From contig JAFYGI010000004.1 in NCBI GenBank assembly GCA_017543265.1, positions 1-64,000 on the forward strand: 64,000 nt of DNA, in the 5' to 3' direction. A program made the position numbers and the translations under genes. Source of the stretch: Bacillota bacterium (GTDB taxonomy: Bacteria; Bacillota; Clostridia; Lachnospirales; CAG-274). Shown here piece by piece: positions 51,570-61,959 of this stretch. Every line of letters starts with the position of its first letter. The stretch's first letter is position 1. Under the pieces are notes generated by a model, which was not told where the DNA came from, searched no databases, and saw only the letters and a program-made list of their open reading frames with translations.

Positions 51570-51740
51570 AGGGAAGTACTGATCAATAGGATACCAAAAA
51601 TAATTTTGCACATTTGCTTAACGGCTCTGATTGCTATTTTCCGCTTTTCAAGCGGGAAATACGCATGGTCGTGGCTGCGCACCATAATGACCGAACCGGC
51701 AAATGTGCCGCCACCGGCTAAAATTATTTTTACCTTTTTG
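51570..51740 (+). ncRNA. Candidate structured RNA (yfhO leader or stand-alone RNA)
   Basis: Two long-range helices close the element: 51596-51607 pairs perfectly with 51720-51731 (12 bases) and 51608-51617 with 51699-51708 (10 bases), leaving an 11-base bulge on the 3' side. Inside are a 12-base hairpin (51635-51661) and a 5-base hairpin (51665-51685) whose loop GTGGC (671-675) is complementary to GCCAC (710-714) in the bulge, a possible pseudoknot. TTTTT follows at 51735. A consensus-like promoter lies just upstream. It matches no riboswitch or RNA class I know. Alternatives are a small inverted-repeat element or an attenuator. Confidence 0.5.
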
Positions 51741-51836
51741 ATTTAATCAGTGTTTCCATAGGGCTTTCCGAAAAGCGGACGAAATAACGCTTTTGGACGG
51801 AGACCCGTATGAAATACTTAAAAAGGGGCTTTTGTG

Positions 51837-54479
51837 ATGCACAGGACAAAAAGATCAATATCATACTACCTGCTTTCGTTTGTTATACCCGCGCTGTTTT
51901 CCGTTATTGCGCTGGCATTGGTACATATCTGTCCTTTCGGGGATAAAAGCATAACGGGCTCGGACCTCGGCGAGCAGTACCTGCCTATTATGGTGTTTAA
52001 AATGAATATGTTTAAAAGCGGCGTACTGTCGCCATTTACATATCAATGCGGCTTTGGCGTGAGTACGGCGGCCTTGTGCGGCGCAAAGCCTTCACTTATA
52101 GACCTGCTGTTCCTGCCGTTTAAGCAGGAGCTTTATCAGGAACTGTATTTTGTTTGCTATGTTATTGCAACGGGCTTGGCGGGGCTGTTTTCCTACACCT
52201 TTTTCGACCGCAGCAAAGTTGCGGCCTGTGATAAAAAAATTGCGCTTGCGCTGTCGCTTTTATATCCGTCAAGCGCCTATTTTGCCACATTTTCGGTTTT
52301 GATAATAATACTTGGGTGTCAGATATTGTTTCCGCTTTGTCTGCTCGGCACGGAAAAGCTGATATTTGAAAAAAAGCCTTGGCTGTTTATCGCGGCATAC
52401 TTTGTGTGCGTTGCGGAAAGCTATTATTTTGCGTATATTTCGGGCATATTTTGCTTTATATATCTTATATACTGCTTTATGACGGCATACGACAGCACGG
52501 ACATAAAGCAGATGGCAAAAAGCACGGGGCTTTTGTGCCTTTGCGCGGCGGTTTCCGCAGGCATGGCCGCATTCTGCATACTTCCGGCCATGTCGGCGAT
52601 AACATCGGGATATAATACCATTTTTAATGATTCGCCCTTTATACCGATATTTCAATTCACCCCCGGCGAGCTTTGCAAGGGACTGCTGTTTATAGAGGAT
52701 AAAAGCGTGCAGGATGCGGGGCTTAGCGTTTATTTCGGCATAATTCCGCTTTTTGCGATTATGCTTTTGCTGCTGTCAAAGGCCAAAAAACGCGAGCGCG
52801 TAACAACTGCGCTTATATGCCTGTTTTGCGCGGCGGCGCTTACGGTAAAGCCGCTGTATCTTTTTATGCACATCGGCAGGGCACGGCTTTGCTTCAACGC
52901 GCGTTTTATGTATGCGGTGGTTTTCTTTTGCCTTATTTTTGCATCAAGGCTCGATATCAAAAAAATAAACAGACACTTTTTGTACGTTCCGCCGCTTGTG
53001 ATAACGGCGGGCTGTATTGCGGCGCTTATAAACGAAATGTCCGTAAGATATATTATAAACGCGGCCTGTGTCACCGTGCTGGCGATAGCTTATGCGGTGA
53101 TATTCGCGCGTCTTTCCGACAAAAAGAGCTTTTCAAAGCTGCTTTGCTGTATCATTGCGGCAGAGGCGCTGTATTCCGCGGCGGGGGGCATTTCTGTCGT
53201 GGCAGGAAGGACAGGATACCCGCAGCGTGCCGACTATATCGAAAGGCTTGAATATTCAAGAAAGCTGACAGATATATTGGACGGCCTTGACAGCGGCTTT
53301 TACAGGAGCCGTGATGCGGGCGGAGGCCCTATGACACAGATGCTCGGCGGGTACAATTCATACAACTTCTTTTCGTCCAATGTTAATCAGACGGCATCCG
53401 AAACGGCAGGCTGTCTGGGGGCTATGGTGCCGCAGGGCAACTATATATCGGCACTTAACGGCAGCGTGCTTACCGACAGTATTTTCGGCGTAAAATATCT
53501 TTCGGGCAAAAAGACGGACGGAAAAACAAACGGCTTTGCCCTGTACGATACAGTGTACGAGGACGATGAAATGTATGTGTCCAGAAATCCTTATGCCCTG
53601 CCGCTTATGTTCAAGGCGGAGGATGGGGTAAAGGACTGCGGGCAAAGTTTCGGCGACCCGACCGCGGTCGTAAACGGAGTGTTCAATAATCAATATGTTT
53701 TTTTAAGCTCCGTTTTAAATGCCGATGTACCGCTGTTTACGGGATATGATACGGGGGAACCCGTGCTTATGGGCTGTACGCTCGAGCAGTCGGCAAACGA
53801 TATGACACAGATAATGCACCTTACAAACCTTCCCGAGGGCAGGACATACGCCGAGACCGACGAACAATCGGGTCATGCAAAGTATGTGTTTACCGTGCCG
53901 CAGGACGGGGAGTATTGTACGGATACGTTTTTTGATACCGATATAAGCGATCTTTCGTATCTTGGCTTTGTCTATACAATAAACGGCGAACTGCCGCAGC
54001 GCCTTATGCAAAGTGAGAAAAACGCACATGACATGGGTTATTTCCGCAAGGGCGAGAAAATAACCATAGAAATAACCTCCATAAGGGACGGATTTAGATT
54101 TTTAAAGCCGAGCATCGTCAGGATAGACACCGATGTTTTAAAGGACGCGGCCGGAATGATACAGGACAGGGGCCCAAAAAGCATAAGCGAAAAAGACGGC
54201 ACGGTGGAGGCAGCGTTTGAAACGGACAAGGATACGACGGTGTTTACCACGATAGCATACGACAAGGGACTCGTGGTCAGCGTAGACGGGGTACAGACCG
54301 AAACTTTCAGGGCGGCAAATGCCTTTCTGGCGTTCAGACTGCCAAAGGGCAGCCACGATGTCAGGATAACATATACCACGCCGGGTCTGAAGGCGGGTGC
54401 GGCCGTGTCGGCTGTATCGGCGGTGATTCTTGCCGCGGCGGTTATTCTTTGCAGAAAGAAAAATAAAAATCGGGAGTGA
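51837..54479 (+). CDS. yfhO: YfhO-family multi-spanning membrane protein (GT-C-like)
   Basis: An 880-residue protein with about a dozen transmembrane segments in the first ~440 residues and a last one at the C-terminus (AVSAVSAVILAAAVILC), and a large extracellular part between. The early loop GSDLGEQYLPI with its acidic residue fits the GT-C glycosyltransferase pattern of YfhO, which in Bacillus glycosylates lipoteichoic acid. ATG 51837 is preferred over the GTG just before it, being eight bases after AAGGGG. Its leader contains the candidate structured RNA. The rhomboid gene follows in four bases. Confidence 0.9.
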   Translation: MHRTKRSISYYLLSFVIPALFSVIALALVHICPFGDKSITGSDLGEQYLPIMVFKMNMFKSGVLSPFTYQCGFGVSTAALCGAKPSLIDLLFLPFKQELYQELYFVCYVIATGLAGLFSYTFFDRSKVAACDKKIALALSLLYPSSAYFATFSVLIIILGCQILFPLCLLGTEKLIFEKKPWLFIAAYFVCVAESYYFAYISGIFCFIYLIYCFMTAYDSTDIKQMAKSTGLLCLCAAVSAGMAAFCILPAMSAITSGYNTIFNDSPFIPIFQFTPGELCKGLLFIEDKSVQDAGLSVYFGIIPLFAIMLLLLSKAKKRERVTTALICLFCAAALTVKPLYLFMHIGRARLCFNARFMYAVVFFCLIFASRLDIKKINRHFLYVPPLVITAGCIAALINEMSVRYIINAACVTVLAIAYAVIFARLSDKKSFSKLLCCIIAAEALYSAAGGISVVAGRTGYPQRADYIERLEYSRKLTDILDGLDSGFYRSRDAGGGPMTQMLGGYNSYNFFSSNVNQTASETAGCLGAMVPQGNYISALNGSVLTDSIFGVKYLSGKKTDGKTNGFALYDTVYEDDEMYVSRNPYALPLMFKAEDGVKDCGQSFGDPTAVVNGVFNNQYVFLSSVLNADVPLFTGYDTGEPVLMGCTLEQSANDMTQIMHLTNLPEGRTYAETDEQSGHAKYVFTVPQDGEYCTDTFFDTDISDLSYLGFVYTINGELPQRLMQSEKNAHDMGYFRKGEKITIEITSIRDGFRFLKPSIVRIDTDVLKDAAGMIQDRGPKSISEKDGTVEAAFETDKDTTVFTTIAYDKGLVVSVDGVQTETFRAANAFLAFRLPKGSHDVRITYTTPGLKAGAAVSAVSAVILAAAVILCRKKNKNRE

Positions 54480-54483
54480 TAGG

Positions 54484-55515
54484 ATGATACTCGGAATAGC
54501 GCAGCAGCTTTTAAACAATGATTTTATGCCGATATTTAACGTTTCATCGGCTAAAAAAGAGAGTGACGTGGATGTGTTTTGCGCGGGTAAGCAGGCAGGC
54601 CCCAACCTTTACTGTATTATTGCCGTTGACGCCAGAAAGCCCGATTACAAGCAAAAATTTGAGCATTTTGCGGGCTATCTCGGCGCAAGCCATTCCATGA
54701 ATGATTACAATGTTGTGATACTCGGTGTTTTCGATACGGACGAGGTGACGGACGAGCTGAAGGAGTACACGACAGCCGAGGTGGACAGCTTTGAAAAGCT
54801 GAATATAATAAAATGGGTGCTTACTCCGGACGGGGTGGAGGTCTACGGCCGTCAGCCCGACAGGCTTCTCAACATCCGCAATCTGCTTGAAAACTCGCTT
54901 GCGGACAAGCCAACGGGCAGCAGTATCGGGGAAATAGCCTTGGAAAGCCGCAAAAGAAAAAGTGCAAGGATAGTAAGCAGCAATACATACCTTACCTATA
55001 TTATTATGGGGGTCATAGCGTTTATACATATATTGCAGATATTCGATACAAACAAAACATTGATGTACGACTATGCGGCAGTACCGTTTGGAAAGGGCGA
55101 GTTTTATCGCAATATTACCTGTATGTTCCTCCATGCAAATATAGAGCATCTTCTGTCAAACCTGATGGGACTTTATATCTTCGGCACAAGGGTAGAGCGG
55201 TATTACGGCAAAAAATGGCTGGCTGTTATATTTTTTGTCGGCGGTACCGCGGCAAGCGTTACTTCGTCGCTGTTTCTTACGGGTATGGCGCTGGGCGCAT
55301 CGGGTGCGATATTTGCGCTGATGGGTGCCGTGCTTATGTACAGTTTAAGGACAAAACGCAGTATAGACGGCTTTGATCTGTATTTTCTGATATTGTTCGC
55401 ACTGATAGGACTTGCGGGCGGCGGGCTTTTTGCGGGCATAGACAATACCGCGCATATTACGGGCTTTATTTACGGCTGTGTTATAAGTATGCTGCATAAA
55501 ATAGACAATAAATAA
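54484..55515 (+). CDS. Rhomboid-family intramembrane serine protease with novel N-terminal domain
   Basis: A 343-residue protein starting at ATG 54484. Residues 1-~155 form a soluble alpha/beta domain I do not recognise (VDVFCAGKQAGPNLYCIIAVDA). From ~175 six transmembrane helices follow with rhomboid motifs: HANIEHLLSNLMGLYIFG, catalytic serine in GASGAIFALMG, and catalytic histidine in HITGFIYG. Rhomboids cleave transmembrane proteins. It is co-transcribed with the YfhO gene, four bases away, and ends in a hairpin. Confidence 0.92.
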   Translation: MILGIAQQLLNNDFMPIFNVSSAKKESDVDVFCAGKQAGPNLYCIIAVDARKPDYKQKFEHFAGYLGASHSMNDYNVVILGVFDTDEVTDELKEYTTAEVDSFEKLNIIKWVLTPDGVEVYGRQPDRLLNIRNLLENSLADKPTGSSIGEIALESRKRKSARIVSSNTYLTYIIMGVIAFIHILQIFDTNKTLMYDYAAVPFGKGEFYRNITCMFLHANIEHLLSNLMGLYIFGTRVERYYGKKWLAVIFFVGGTAASVTSSLFLTGMALGASGAIFALMGAVLMYSLRTKRSIDGFDLYFLILFALIGLAGGGLFAGIDNTAHITGFIYGCVISMLHKIDNK

Positions 55516-55539
55516 GGGACTGTTTGACAGTCCCTTTTG
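55515..55539. terminator. Terminator between rhomboid and S41-like genes
   Basis: AGGGACTG-TTTGA-CAGTCCCT followed by TTTTG; it lies between convergent genes. Confidence 0.88.
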
Positions 55540-55550
55540 TGTTATGCAAA

Positions 55551-56999
55551 TCATGCTGTTGTTTCTTCTGCGGGAGCTTCCTGTGCGGGAGCAGCCTCGG
55601 CTGTTGTCTCCTCTGCGGGAGCCTCCTGTGCGGGAGCCTCGCTGTCGGAAGTATATTCTTCGCCAAAGTGATTTTTCACCGTATATTCAAGCAGATCTTC
55701 GTTGGCTGCGGGCATTTCGTCGGGAACGAAATACTGCTGAAATGCCGACTCGTCATTGCGATACCTGTAAGCGCTTGAAATGGTTACGGGGATATGAGTG
55801 TTGGGCAGCTCATATTCCATGGGCGCAAGGTAGAAGTTGAGCGAGTTCATCGGGGGTCGGCCTATTACCTTGCCAAGACCGCCGTTTTGTACGCCCGAGC
55901 AAAGTGCTACCGAAATGTCCTTCGAGTCATAGTCGCAGATAACAACAAGATCGACATTGGGGTTTGCCTTTGACAGGTTTGAGGATGAGGGAGTTTCGGA
56001 GTATGTCTTGTCCTCTGTGGATGCCTTGGGATCCTTTTTGATGCTCTCCCACTCGCTTTTTGAATGTCTTTCTATCATACGGCCTACGGGCACGCTCATA
56101 TCAAGGGCGGAAAGAAGCTCGTTAAGGCGCTTGTCATCGCCGCCGATGTTTTTGCGTACATCTATTATTACCTTACTGCCGCCGTTTTGCACAAACTCAC
56201 GCGCCTTGTCGGTAACGGCCACAAAGTCCTCGTCCTTTGATGCAAAGCTGTTTACATCCAGATAAAGGATGTCGCCTATCATCTTTGCCTCTGCCGTTTT
56301 GTCGGATACGGTATCCTTTTCCTGCTGTGTTTCAACAAAGGGAAGCTCAAGCGTGCCGTTTGAGCATACGACCTCGATGGTGTCCTTTTCGGTATCACAG
56401 CCGCTTATTGCAAGTATCTGCTTGTCAAGTGCATACTTGCCGCGAAGTATCATGTCCGTAAGCATATTTTCCGAGGGGAACATCTTTGATATGGTGCCGA
56501 AGATGACCTCTGTGGAAACGCCGCCCACGCTTGTCACGGTCTCACCGGTTGATTTGCCGTTTTCGTCGGCAAGATAAAGCACATTGCCTTTTTCCGTTAC
56601 TTTAAGGTCAAGCGAATATTTGCCTATATTCTGTAAGGTGCCTTCGCCGTCGGGCTGGGTGCTTTTTACAATGGCGGTGTGGGTATCGTCCATAAGTGCA
56701 AGGTAGTTGTTTACCAACACCTCAAATTCGTCAAGGCTGTTTGCCTTTTTTGCGCTTTTTAAAAATTCCTTGCTTGCCTTGTCATAGTCAGGCGGGATAA
56801 GTCCCTCCAGCGCAAATGCGGGGTGACAGGCCTCAACTGCGTATACAAGCTGCTGTGCGTCCTGCGCGTACATCTCCTGCTCGCTTTGTGATGCAGAGCC
56901 CTGCTCGGTGCCCGTGCCGGTAGTGGCGGCGGGCTGCTGTGATGCGCTGCATCCGCAAAGTAATATCATGGATAAGATCAATGCTGCGGTCCTTTTCAT
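55551..56999 (-). CDS. S41-peptidase-like lipoprotein
   Basis: A 482-residue protein with a lipoprotein signal (LILSMILLCGC). The body has an N-terminal helical region, a weak PDZ-like segment and a C-terminal S41/tail-specific protease fold (GDILYLDVNSFASKDEDF, SKVIIDVRKNIGGDD, VVICDYDSKDISVALCSGVQNGGLGKVIGRP). The position where S41 enzymes have the catalytic serine reads SKDISVALC, so activity is possible but the lysine partner is not evident. The end carries two copies of APAQEAPAEETTA. It lies alone between two hairpins. Confidence 0.82.
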   Translation of the reverse strand: MKRTAALILSMILLCGCSASQQPAATTGTGTEQGSASQSEQEMYAQDAQQLVYAVEACHPAFALEGLIPPDYDKASKEFLKSAKKANSLDEFEVLVNNYLALMDDTHTAIVKSTQPDGEGTLQNIGKYSLDLKVTEKGNVLYLADENGKSTGETVTSVGGVSTEVIFGTISKMFPSENMLTDMILRGKYALDKQILAISGCDTEKDTIEVVCSNGTLELPFVETQQEKDTVSDKTAEAKMIGDILYLDVNSFASKDEDFVAVTDKAREFVQNGGSKVIIDVRKNIGGDDKRLNELLSALDMSVPVGRMIERHSKSEWESIKKDPKASTEDKTYSETPSSSNLSKANPNVDLVVICDYDSKDISVALCSGVQNGGLGKVIGRPPMNSLNFYLAPMEYELPNTHIPVTISSAYRYRNDESAFQQYFVPDEMPAANEDLLEYTVKNHFGEEYTSDSEAPAQEAPAEETTAEAAPAQEAPAEETTA

Positions 57000-57036
57000 A
57001 ATGCTGAATGCTCCTCCTTTGCATATAACAAAATGT

Positions 57037-57057
57037 CGGGGTGAGAAAAATACCCCG
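57037..57057 (-). terminator. Hairpin after the spoVB-like gene
   Basis: CGGGGT, nine bases, ACCCCG, with a T-rich stretch on the minus strand. Confidence 0.55.
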
Positions 57058-57089
57058 CCTATATTTCCATTATATACCTAAATCGGTCG

Positions 57090-58613
57090 TTATTCAAGCA
57101 TAAATTTTGCCCTGCTTATCCCGAACGGAACGGAAAGGCCGAGCAGGGCAAGCAATACCGCGTATGCGGCAAAGCATATCCCTATAACTGCGGCAAGCAT
57201 GGGCAAAGAGGGAGTAATACCCTTAAAAACAAGGCGGGCGCAAAGAAGCACGGCCGCCGCAGACAGCAGACATTTTGCCGCAGCTGCCGTACCTGCGCCG
57301 AAACGTCCGGTTTCCTTTTCAAGGCGTGCCGCACAAAGGCGGTTTGTCATTATGGCAGACACGGCCTGACCTGCTATATAAGCGTGTATGCCGTATCTGG
57401 GTATAAGAAAGTATACGGCGGCTATGCTTATAAGAAAGCCCAGTATGCCAAGCTTGAAAATATACATTTGCAGATTTATGCCGTTAAGTGCGGCGGAAAA
57501 TATTACCTGTGTGTACAAAAACGGGCATATAAGCCCCAGCATACGCAGAAGATACGCTATGTCGCCGCGGCCGTATACGGCCCTGCATATCTGCTCGGGG
57601 AAAACGATAAACACGCCGCAGGCAAAAATGCCCAGAACGGTCGTAAACAACAGCGCACATTCAAGCGTCCTCGCGGCCGCGGCCTTATTTCGGCCAGCGT
57701 GATATTCGCTTATTGCGGGCATTATGGCGGCGGCAAGTGCGCTTAAAAGAGAGCAGGGGAACATCACAAGCGGGACCGCCATGCCGCATAATCCGCCGAA
57801 AAGACTGACGGCGCTGTCGTTTGTCATGCCGTGCAGCATAAGTCTTTGCGGTATAAGTATGTGTTCAAGTGTCGAAAGTGCCGATGCCGTACCCCTGTTG
57901 AGGGTAAGCGGCAGGGCCATGGCAATAACGGTTTTGGCGGCGTTTTTGTATGTAAGGCGGCTGTGCTTGGAAAGTGCCTTTTTATACGGCATAAAAACGG
58001 CAAGCGTAAACAAAAAGGAGCCTATCTCGCCGCACGCCATACCCATAACGGCAATTGCACAGGCGTATTTCAGCCCTTTTGCAAGCATTTGGCTGCATAA
58101 AAAGTAAACAAGGGCTATCCTTATCGACTGCTCCAGCACCTGCGCCGCCGCGGGCACGGCCATTTTCTGCATACCGTAAAAATAGCCGCGCAGGACGGCA
58201 CCCGCGCACATAAAGGGGAAGCAAAGCGATATTATACGCAGCGCAAGCAGGGTATTCGGCTCGTGCAGTATGCCCGATGCTATGTATTCCGCTCCGAAAT
58301 ATACTGCACCGCAGGCGGCAAAGGAAAAAAGCAGTGAAAAAGATACCGCAGACAACAGTATTTTGCCCGTTCCGCCCGTATCACCGCTTTGGCGGCGCGC
58401 GGCGATGCAGTTTGATACCGCTGTGGCAAGCCCCGAGGCGCAAAGCGAAAAAACAAGCATATAAACGGGCATTATAAGCTGGTATACACCCATGCCGTGC
58501 GCACCCAGCGCCTTTGACATAAAAATACGGTATACAAAGCCCATCACCCTTGTCACAAGGTTTGCAAGCGTCAGTATAAATGCGCCCTTTACTATTGTTT
58601 TGCCCCTTGTCAT
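57090..58613 (-). CDS. spoVB: SpoVB-like MOP/MATE-fold lipid flippase
   Basis: A 507-residue membrane protein with 12-14 transmembrane helices (KGAFILTLANLVTRVMGFVYRIFMSKALGAHGMGVYQLIMP is the family start). It belongs to the polysaccharide biosynthesis/MurJ-like group; SpoVB is needed for spore cortex, and some homologues flip lipid II. The start is ATG 58613 with GGAG seven bases upstream; an in-frame ATG 39 bases earlier has no ribosome site. It follows clpX, separated by the clpX terminator. Confidence 0.88.
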   Translation of the reverse strand: MTRGKTIVKGAFILTLANLVTRVMGFVYRIFMSKALGAHGMGVYQLIMPVYMLVFSLCASGLATAVSNCIAARRQSGDTGGTGKILLSAVSFSLLFSFAACGAVYFGAEYIASGILHEPNTLLALRIISLCFPFMCAGAVLRGYFYGMQKMAVPAAAQVLEQSIRIALVYFLCSQMLAKGLKYACAIAVMGMACGEIGSFLFTLAVFMPYKKALSKHSRLTYKNAAKTVIAMALPLTLNRGTASALSTLEHILIPQRLMLHGMTNDSAVSLFGGLCGMAVPLVMFPCSLLSALAAAIMPAISEYHAGRNKAAAARTLECALLFTTVLGIFACGVFIVFPEQICRAVYGRGDIAYLLRMLGLICPFLYTQVIFSAALNGINLQMYIFKLGILGFLISIAAVYFLIPRYGIHAYIAGQAVSAIMTNRLCAARLEKETGRFGAGTAAAAKCLLSAAAVLLCARLVFKGITPSLPMLAAVIGICFAAYAVLLALLGLSVPFGISRAKFMLE

Positions 58614-58667
58614 ATAAAAGCTCCGTTTTAAGACTGAAATAATTCTATGCACCGACGGACAAAAAAA

Positions 58668-58693
58668 TACCCCCGACTTGTCGGGGGTATTTC
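58668..58693 (-). terminator. Terminator after clpX
   Basis: ATACCCCCGAC-TT-GTCGGGGGTAT; on the minus strand it is followed by seven T residues. Confidence 0.95.
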
Positions 58694-58694
58694 G

Positions 58695-59966
58695 TTATGC
58701 ATCTTTCTTTTTATATATCAGCTGCGGTTTTACATTGTTTTCAACCACATCTTTTGTTATAATACACTTTTCGACTGTTTTGTCGGAGGGAGCGTTATAC
58801 ATGATATCCATCATAAAGCCCTCCATTATTGCACGCAGACCGCGTGCGCCCGTTTCCTGAGCGATGGCTTTTTCCGCAATGGATACAAGCGCGTCATGCT
58901 CAAACTCCAGCTGTATGCCGTCCAGCTCCAGCAGGTACTGATACTGCTTGGTAAGCGCGTTTTTGGGCTCGGTAAGGATGCGGATAAGTGCTTCCTCGTC
59001 AAGGCTGTCAAGGCTTACAACGGTGGGCATACGTCCGATAAGCTCGGGTATAAGGCCGTATTTGTGAAGATCCTGCGGTACTATCTCCTTAAAGATAGAG
59101 CCTGCACGAAGCTCCTTTGCGCTTTTGCTCTCGGAGCCGAAACCTATGACTTTTTCATTGATACGGCTTTCTATAATTTTTTCAAGGCCTGCAAATGCGC
59201 CGCCCAGAATAAAAAGTATATTTGTTGTGTCTATCTGCAAAAATTCCTGATGGGGGTGCTTTCTGCCGCCCTGCGGGGGTACATTCGCAACCGTGCCTTC
59301 AAGTATTTTTAAAAGTGCCTGCTGTACACCCTCGCCGCTTACATCGCGGGTGATAGAGGGGTTGTCGGACTTGCGTGCGATTTTGTCTATCTCGTCGATA
59401 TAGATTATACCGCGCTCGGCCATATCCATATCAAAGTCCGCAGCCTGTATTATTTTAAGCAGGATGTTTTCAACGTCCTCGCCGACATAGCCTGCCTCGG
59501 TAAGGGAGGTGGCATCCGCTATTGCAAAGGGTACGTTTATAAGCTTTGCCAATGTCTGCGCAAGCATGGTCTTGCCTACACCCGTGGGGCCGACCAGCAG
59601 CACGTTGCTTTTTTGAAGCTCGGGCACCTTGTCGTTTGAAGCGTCAATGTTGTTTATGCGCTTGTAATGGTTGTATACGGCAACGGAAAGTGCGCGTTTT
59701 GCATCGTCCTGACCGATGACATATTCATCCAGCGCGGCCTTGAGCTGTGCGGGCTTGGGCAGCTTGGAAGTGCTTTTTTCCTGGTTCCAGTCTGTTTCGT
59801 CGGGGTTGAACATATCGTTTTTCTGTGCCCCCATGGAGTCAAGACTCTCAAAACAGTATGAAACACACTCGTTACAGATGTTTGCATTAAGTCCGGAGAA
59901 GATAAAATCTACCTCGGATTGGGTTCTGCCGCAAAAAGAACAGGTTATATCCTTTTTTGAAGCCAT
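58695..59966 (-). CDS. clpX: ATP-dependent Clp protease ATP-binding subunit ClpX
   Basis: A 423-residue AAA+ unfoldase. An N-terminal C4 zinc-binding domain (CSFCGRTQ...CNECV), Walker [16 protein letters not shown], Walker [12 protein letters not shown], and the ClpP-docking loop VIGFGSE are all present. It unfolds SsrA-tagged and other substrates for ClpP, whose gene lies 18 bases upstream in the order tig-clpP-clpX common in Firmicutes. A strong terminator follows. Confidence 0.97.
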   Translation of the reverse strand: MASKKDITCSFCGRTQSEVDFIFSGLNANICNECVSYCFESLDSMGAQKNDMFNPDETDWNQEKSTSKLPKPAQLKAALDEYVIGQDDAKRALSVAVYNHYKRINNIDASNDKVPELQKSNVLLVGPTGVGKTMLAQTLAKLINVPFAIADATSLTEAGYVGEDVENILLKIIQAADFDMDMAERGIIYIDEIDKIARKSDNPSITRDVSGEGVQQALLKILEGTVANVPPQGGRKHPHQEFLQIDTTNILFILGGAFAGLEKIIESRINEKVIGFGSESKSAKELRAGSIFKEIVPQDLHKYGLIPELIGRMPTVVSLDSLDEEALIRILTEPKNALTKQYQYLLELDGIQLEFEHDALVSIAEKAIAQETGARGLRAIMEGFMMDIMYNAPSDKTVEKCIITKDVVENNVKPQLIYKKKDA

Positions 59967-59984
59967 GAATGGGTTCCTCCTTGT

Positions 59985-60581
59985 TTATGCCTGAGGTTTG
60001 GTGATGACCTCATCGATAAGACCGTAGGCCTTAGCCTCTTCGGCTGACATATAATTGTCCCTGTCGGTGTCGTTTTCGACTATCTCAAGGGGCTTGCCTG
60101 TGTTCTCGGCAAGCATTTTGTTAAGCTTTTCCTTTATTTTAAGTATCTGCTTTGCGGTTATTTCGATGTCGGATGCCTGACCCTGAGCACCGCCCAAGGG
60201 CTGATGTATCATAATTTCGGCATTGGGCAGGGCATAGCGCTTGCCTTTCTGACCGCCTGCAAGCAGAAATGCGCCCATACTTGCGGCCATACCGATACAT
60301 ATGGTCGATACATCGGGCTTGATGTACTGCATCGTGTCATATATTGCAAGACCTGCGCTTACGGAGCCGCCGGGGCTGTTGATGTAAAGGCTTATATCCT
60401 TGTCGGGGTCCTCCGCCGCAAGGAAAAGAAGCTGTGCAACAACAAGGCTTGCCGTAACGTCCGTAACGGGCTCACCCAAAAATATTATCCTGTCCTTTAA
60501 AAGACGGGAGTATATATCGTATGAACGCTCGCCTCTGCTGGTCTGGTCAACAACTATAGGTACTAAACTCATGGAATACAC
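59985..60581 (-). CDS. clpP: ATP-dependent Clp protease proteolytic subunit ClpP
   Basis: A 198-residue ClpP with catalytic Ser in [14 protein letters not shown], His in [12 protein letters not shown] and Asp in the DTDRDNYMS region; normal length with the short N-terminal propeptide-like [23 protein letters not shown] pore loop. It forms the barrel protease with ClpX. Neighbours are tig (17 bases upstream) and clpX. No CtsR box was noticed. Confidence 0.97.
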   Translation of the reverse strand: MYSMSLVPIVVDQTSRGERSYDIYSRLLKDRIIFLGEPVTDVTASLVVAQLLFLAAEDPDKDISLYINSPGGSVSAGLAIYDTMQYIKPDVSTICIGMAASMGAFLLAGGQKGKRYALPNAEIMIHQPLGGAQGQASDIEITAKQILKIKEKLNKMLAENTGKPLEIVENDTDRDNYMSAEEAKAYGLIDEVITKPQA

Positions 60582-60598
60582 CTCTGTATAAATTTTGT

Positions 60599-61891
60599 TC
60601 AGGCTTTGGCCTCGACCTCAACGGAATTTTCTGTTACAAAGTCAAGTGCCTTTTGTACCTTAAGGTCGGCAATAAGGTTTTTCCTGTCCTCGGGACGGAT
60701 AACATCCTTAAGCTTGTCAAATTCCATATGGTAAGCCTCTGCTATTCTCTTTATCTCGTCGTTTATCTCGTCTTCTGTTACCTCAAAGCCCTCTGCAGCG
60801 GCAACAGCCTCAAGTGCAAGACGGCCCTTTACCTGCTTTTCGCTTATGGGCTTGTAAGCATCACGCATTGCCTGAAGGTTCTGACCCATGTATTCAAGAT
60901 ACATATCAAGGCTGAGACCCTGCTGCTGGATGTTTCTGCTGAATTCGTCTATCTTCATGTCGATATCGTTTTCTATCATTGCATCGGGCACATCCATCTC
61001 TGCCTTTTCGATAAGCTGTGAAAGTATGCTTTCCTGCTTCTCTGCCTTGGCGTTTTGTGTCTTTTGTGCTAACAGTTTACCCGCGATCTCGTTTTTATAT
61101 TCATTTAAAGTTTCAAACTCTGTGGTATCCTGTACAAACTCATCGTTAAGCTCGGGATATTCCTTGTACTTGATGTCCTTTATCTCTACCTCGAACTTTG
61201 CGGGCTTGCCTGCAATGTCGGACTTGCCGTAGTTTTCGGGGAAGGTAACATTTACAACAAGGTCGTCGCCTACGTTTGCACCGATAAGCTGCTCCTCAAA
61301 GTTGTCGATAAATGTATGTGTACCTATTTCAAGGTCGTAATCCTTGCCCTCGCCGCCCTCAAAGGCAACATCGTCTATGTAGCCCTTAAAGTCGATGGTA
61401 GCAATGTCGCCGTCTTGAACGGGTCTGTCCGTAACGGTAACTATGCGGGCATTCTTCTCCTGATCCTTTTTAAGCTCTGCATCGATCTCCTCGTCCGATA
61501 CCTCAAGGCTTGCCTTGGGCACCTCGATACCCTTGTAGCCGTCTATCTTTACCTCGGGCTTGATGTAGACCTCGGCTGTGAAGGAAACACCGTTGTCATC
61601 GATAGCCGTAACATCTATTTCGGGCTTTGATACAACATCAAGGTCATGCTCCTTTACTGCGGCTTCGTAAGCTGCAGGAAGTACAAAGTTGATGGCATCG
61701 TCATAGAAAACTGCCTTGCCGTACTGTGCCTCTATAAGCTTGCGGGGTGCCTTGCCCTTGCGGAAGCCCTGGATATTTATATGACCCTTGTTCTTGTTGT
61801 AGGAATACTGTATGCCTTCCTCAAATCTTGCAGCGTCAACACTGAAAGATATCTTCACTTTATTTGCATCGATCTTTTCAAATGTGCTCAT
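60599..61891 (-). CDS. tig: Trigger factor
   Basis: A 430-residue ribosome-associated chaperone. N-terminal ribosome-binding domain with the signature [10 protein letters not shown], central FKBP-type prolyl isomerase ([35 protein letters not shown]), C-terminal helical arms. It binds nascent chains at the exit tunnel. First gene of the tig-clpP-clpX unit. The -10 box TATAAT with an upstream TG lies ~65 bases before the ATG on the minus strand. Confidence 0.97.
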   Translation of the reverse strand: MSTFEKIDANKVKISFSVDAARFEEGIQYSYNKNKGHINIQGFRKGKAPRKLIEAQYGKAVFYDDAINFVLPAAYEAAVKEHDLDVVSKPEIDVTAIDDNGVSFTAEVYIKPEVKIDGYKGIEVPKASLEVSDEEIDAELKKDQEKNARIVTVTDRPVQDGDIATIDFKGYIDDVAFEGGEGKDYDLEIGTHTFIDNFEEQLIGANVGDDLVVNVTFPENYGKSDIAGKPAKFEVEIKDIKYKEYPELNDEFVQDTTEFETLNEYKNEIAGKLLAQKTQNAKAEKQESILSQLIEKAEMDVPDAMIENDIDMKIDEFSRNIQQQGLSLDMYLEYMGQNLQAMRDAYKPISEKQVKGRLALEAVAAAEGFEVTEDEINDEIKRIAEAYHMEFDKLKDVIRPEDRKNLIADLKVQKALDFVTENSVEVEAKA

Positions 61892-61959
61892 TTAAAATTG
61901 TCCTCCTTGTGGTTGATGTGGATCCCTCGATATGGACCCATTAATGCACTATGCTTCAT

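Noticed and set aside
51570..51836. T-box, TPP, FMN, SAM, cobalamin, THF, Mg or c-di-GMP riboswitch in the yfhO leader
   Set aside because: None of the conserved core sequences of these classes could be found in the paired element.
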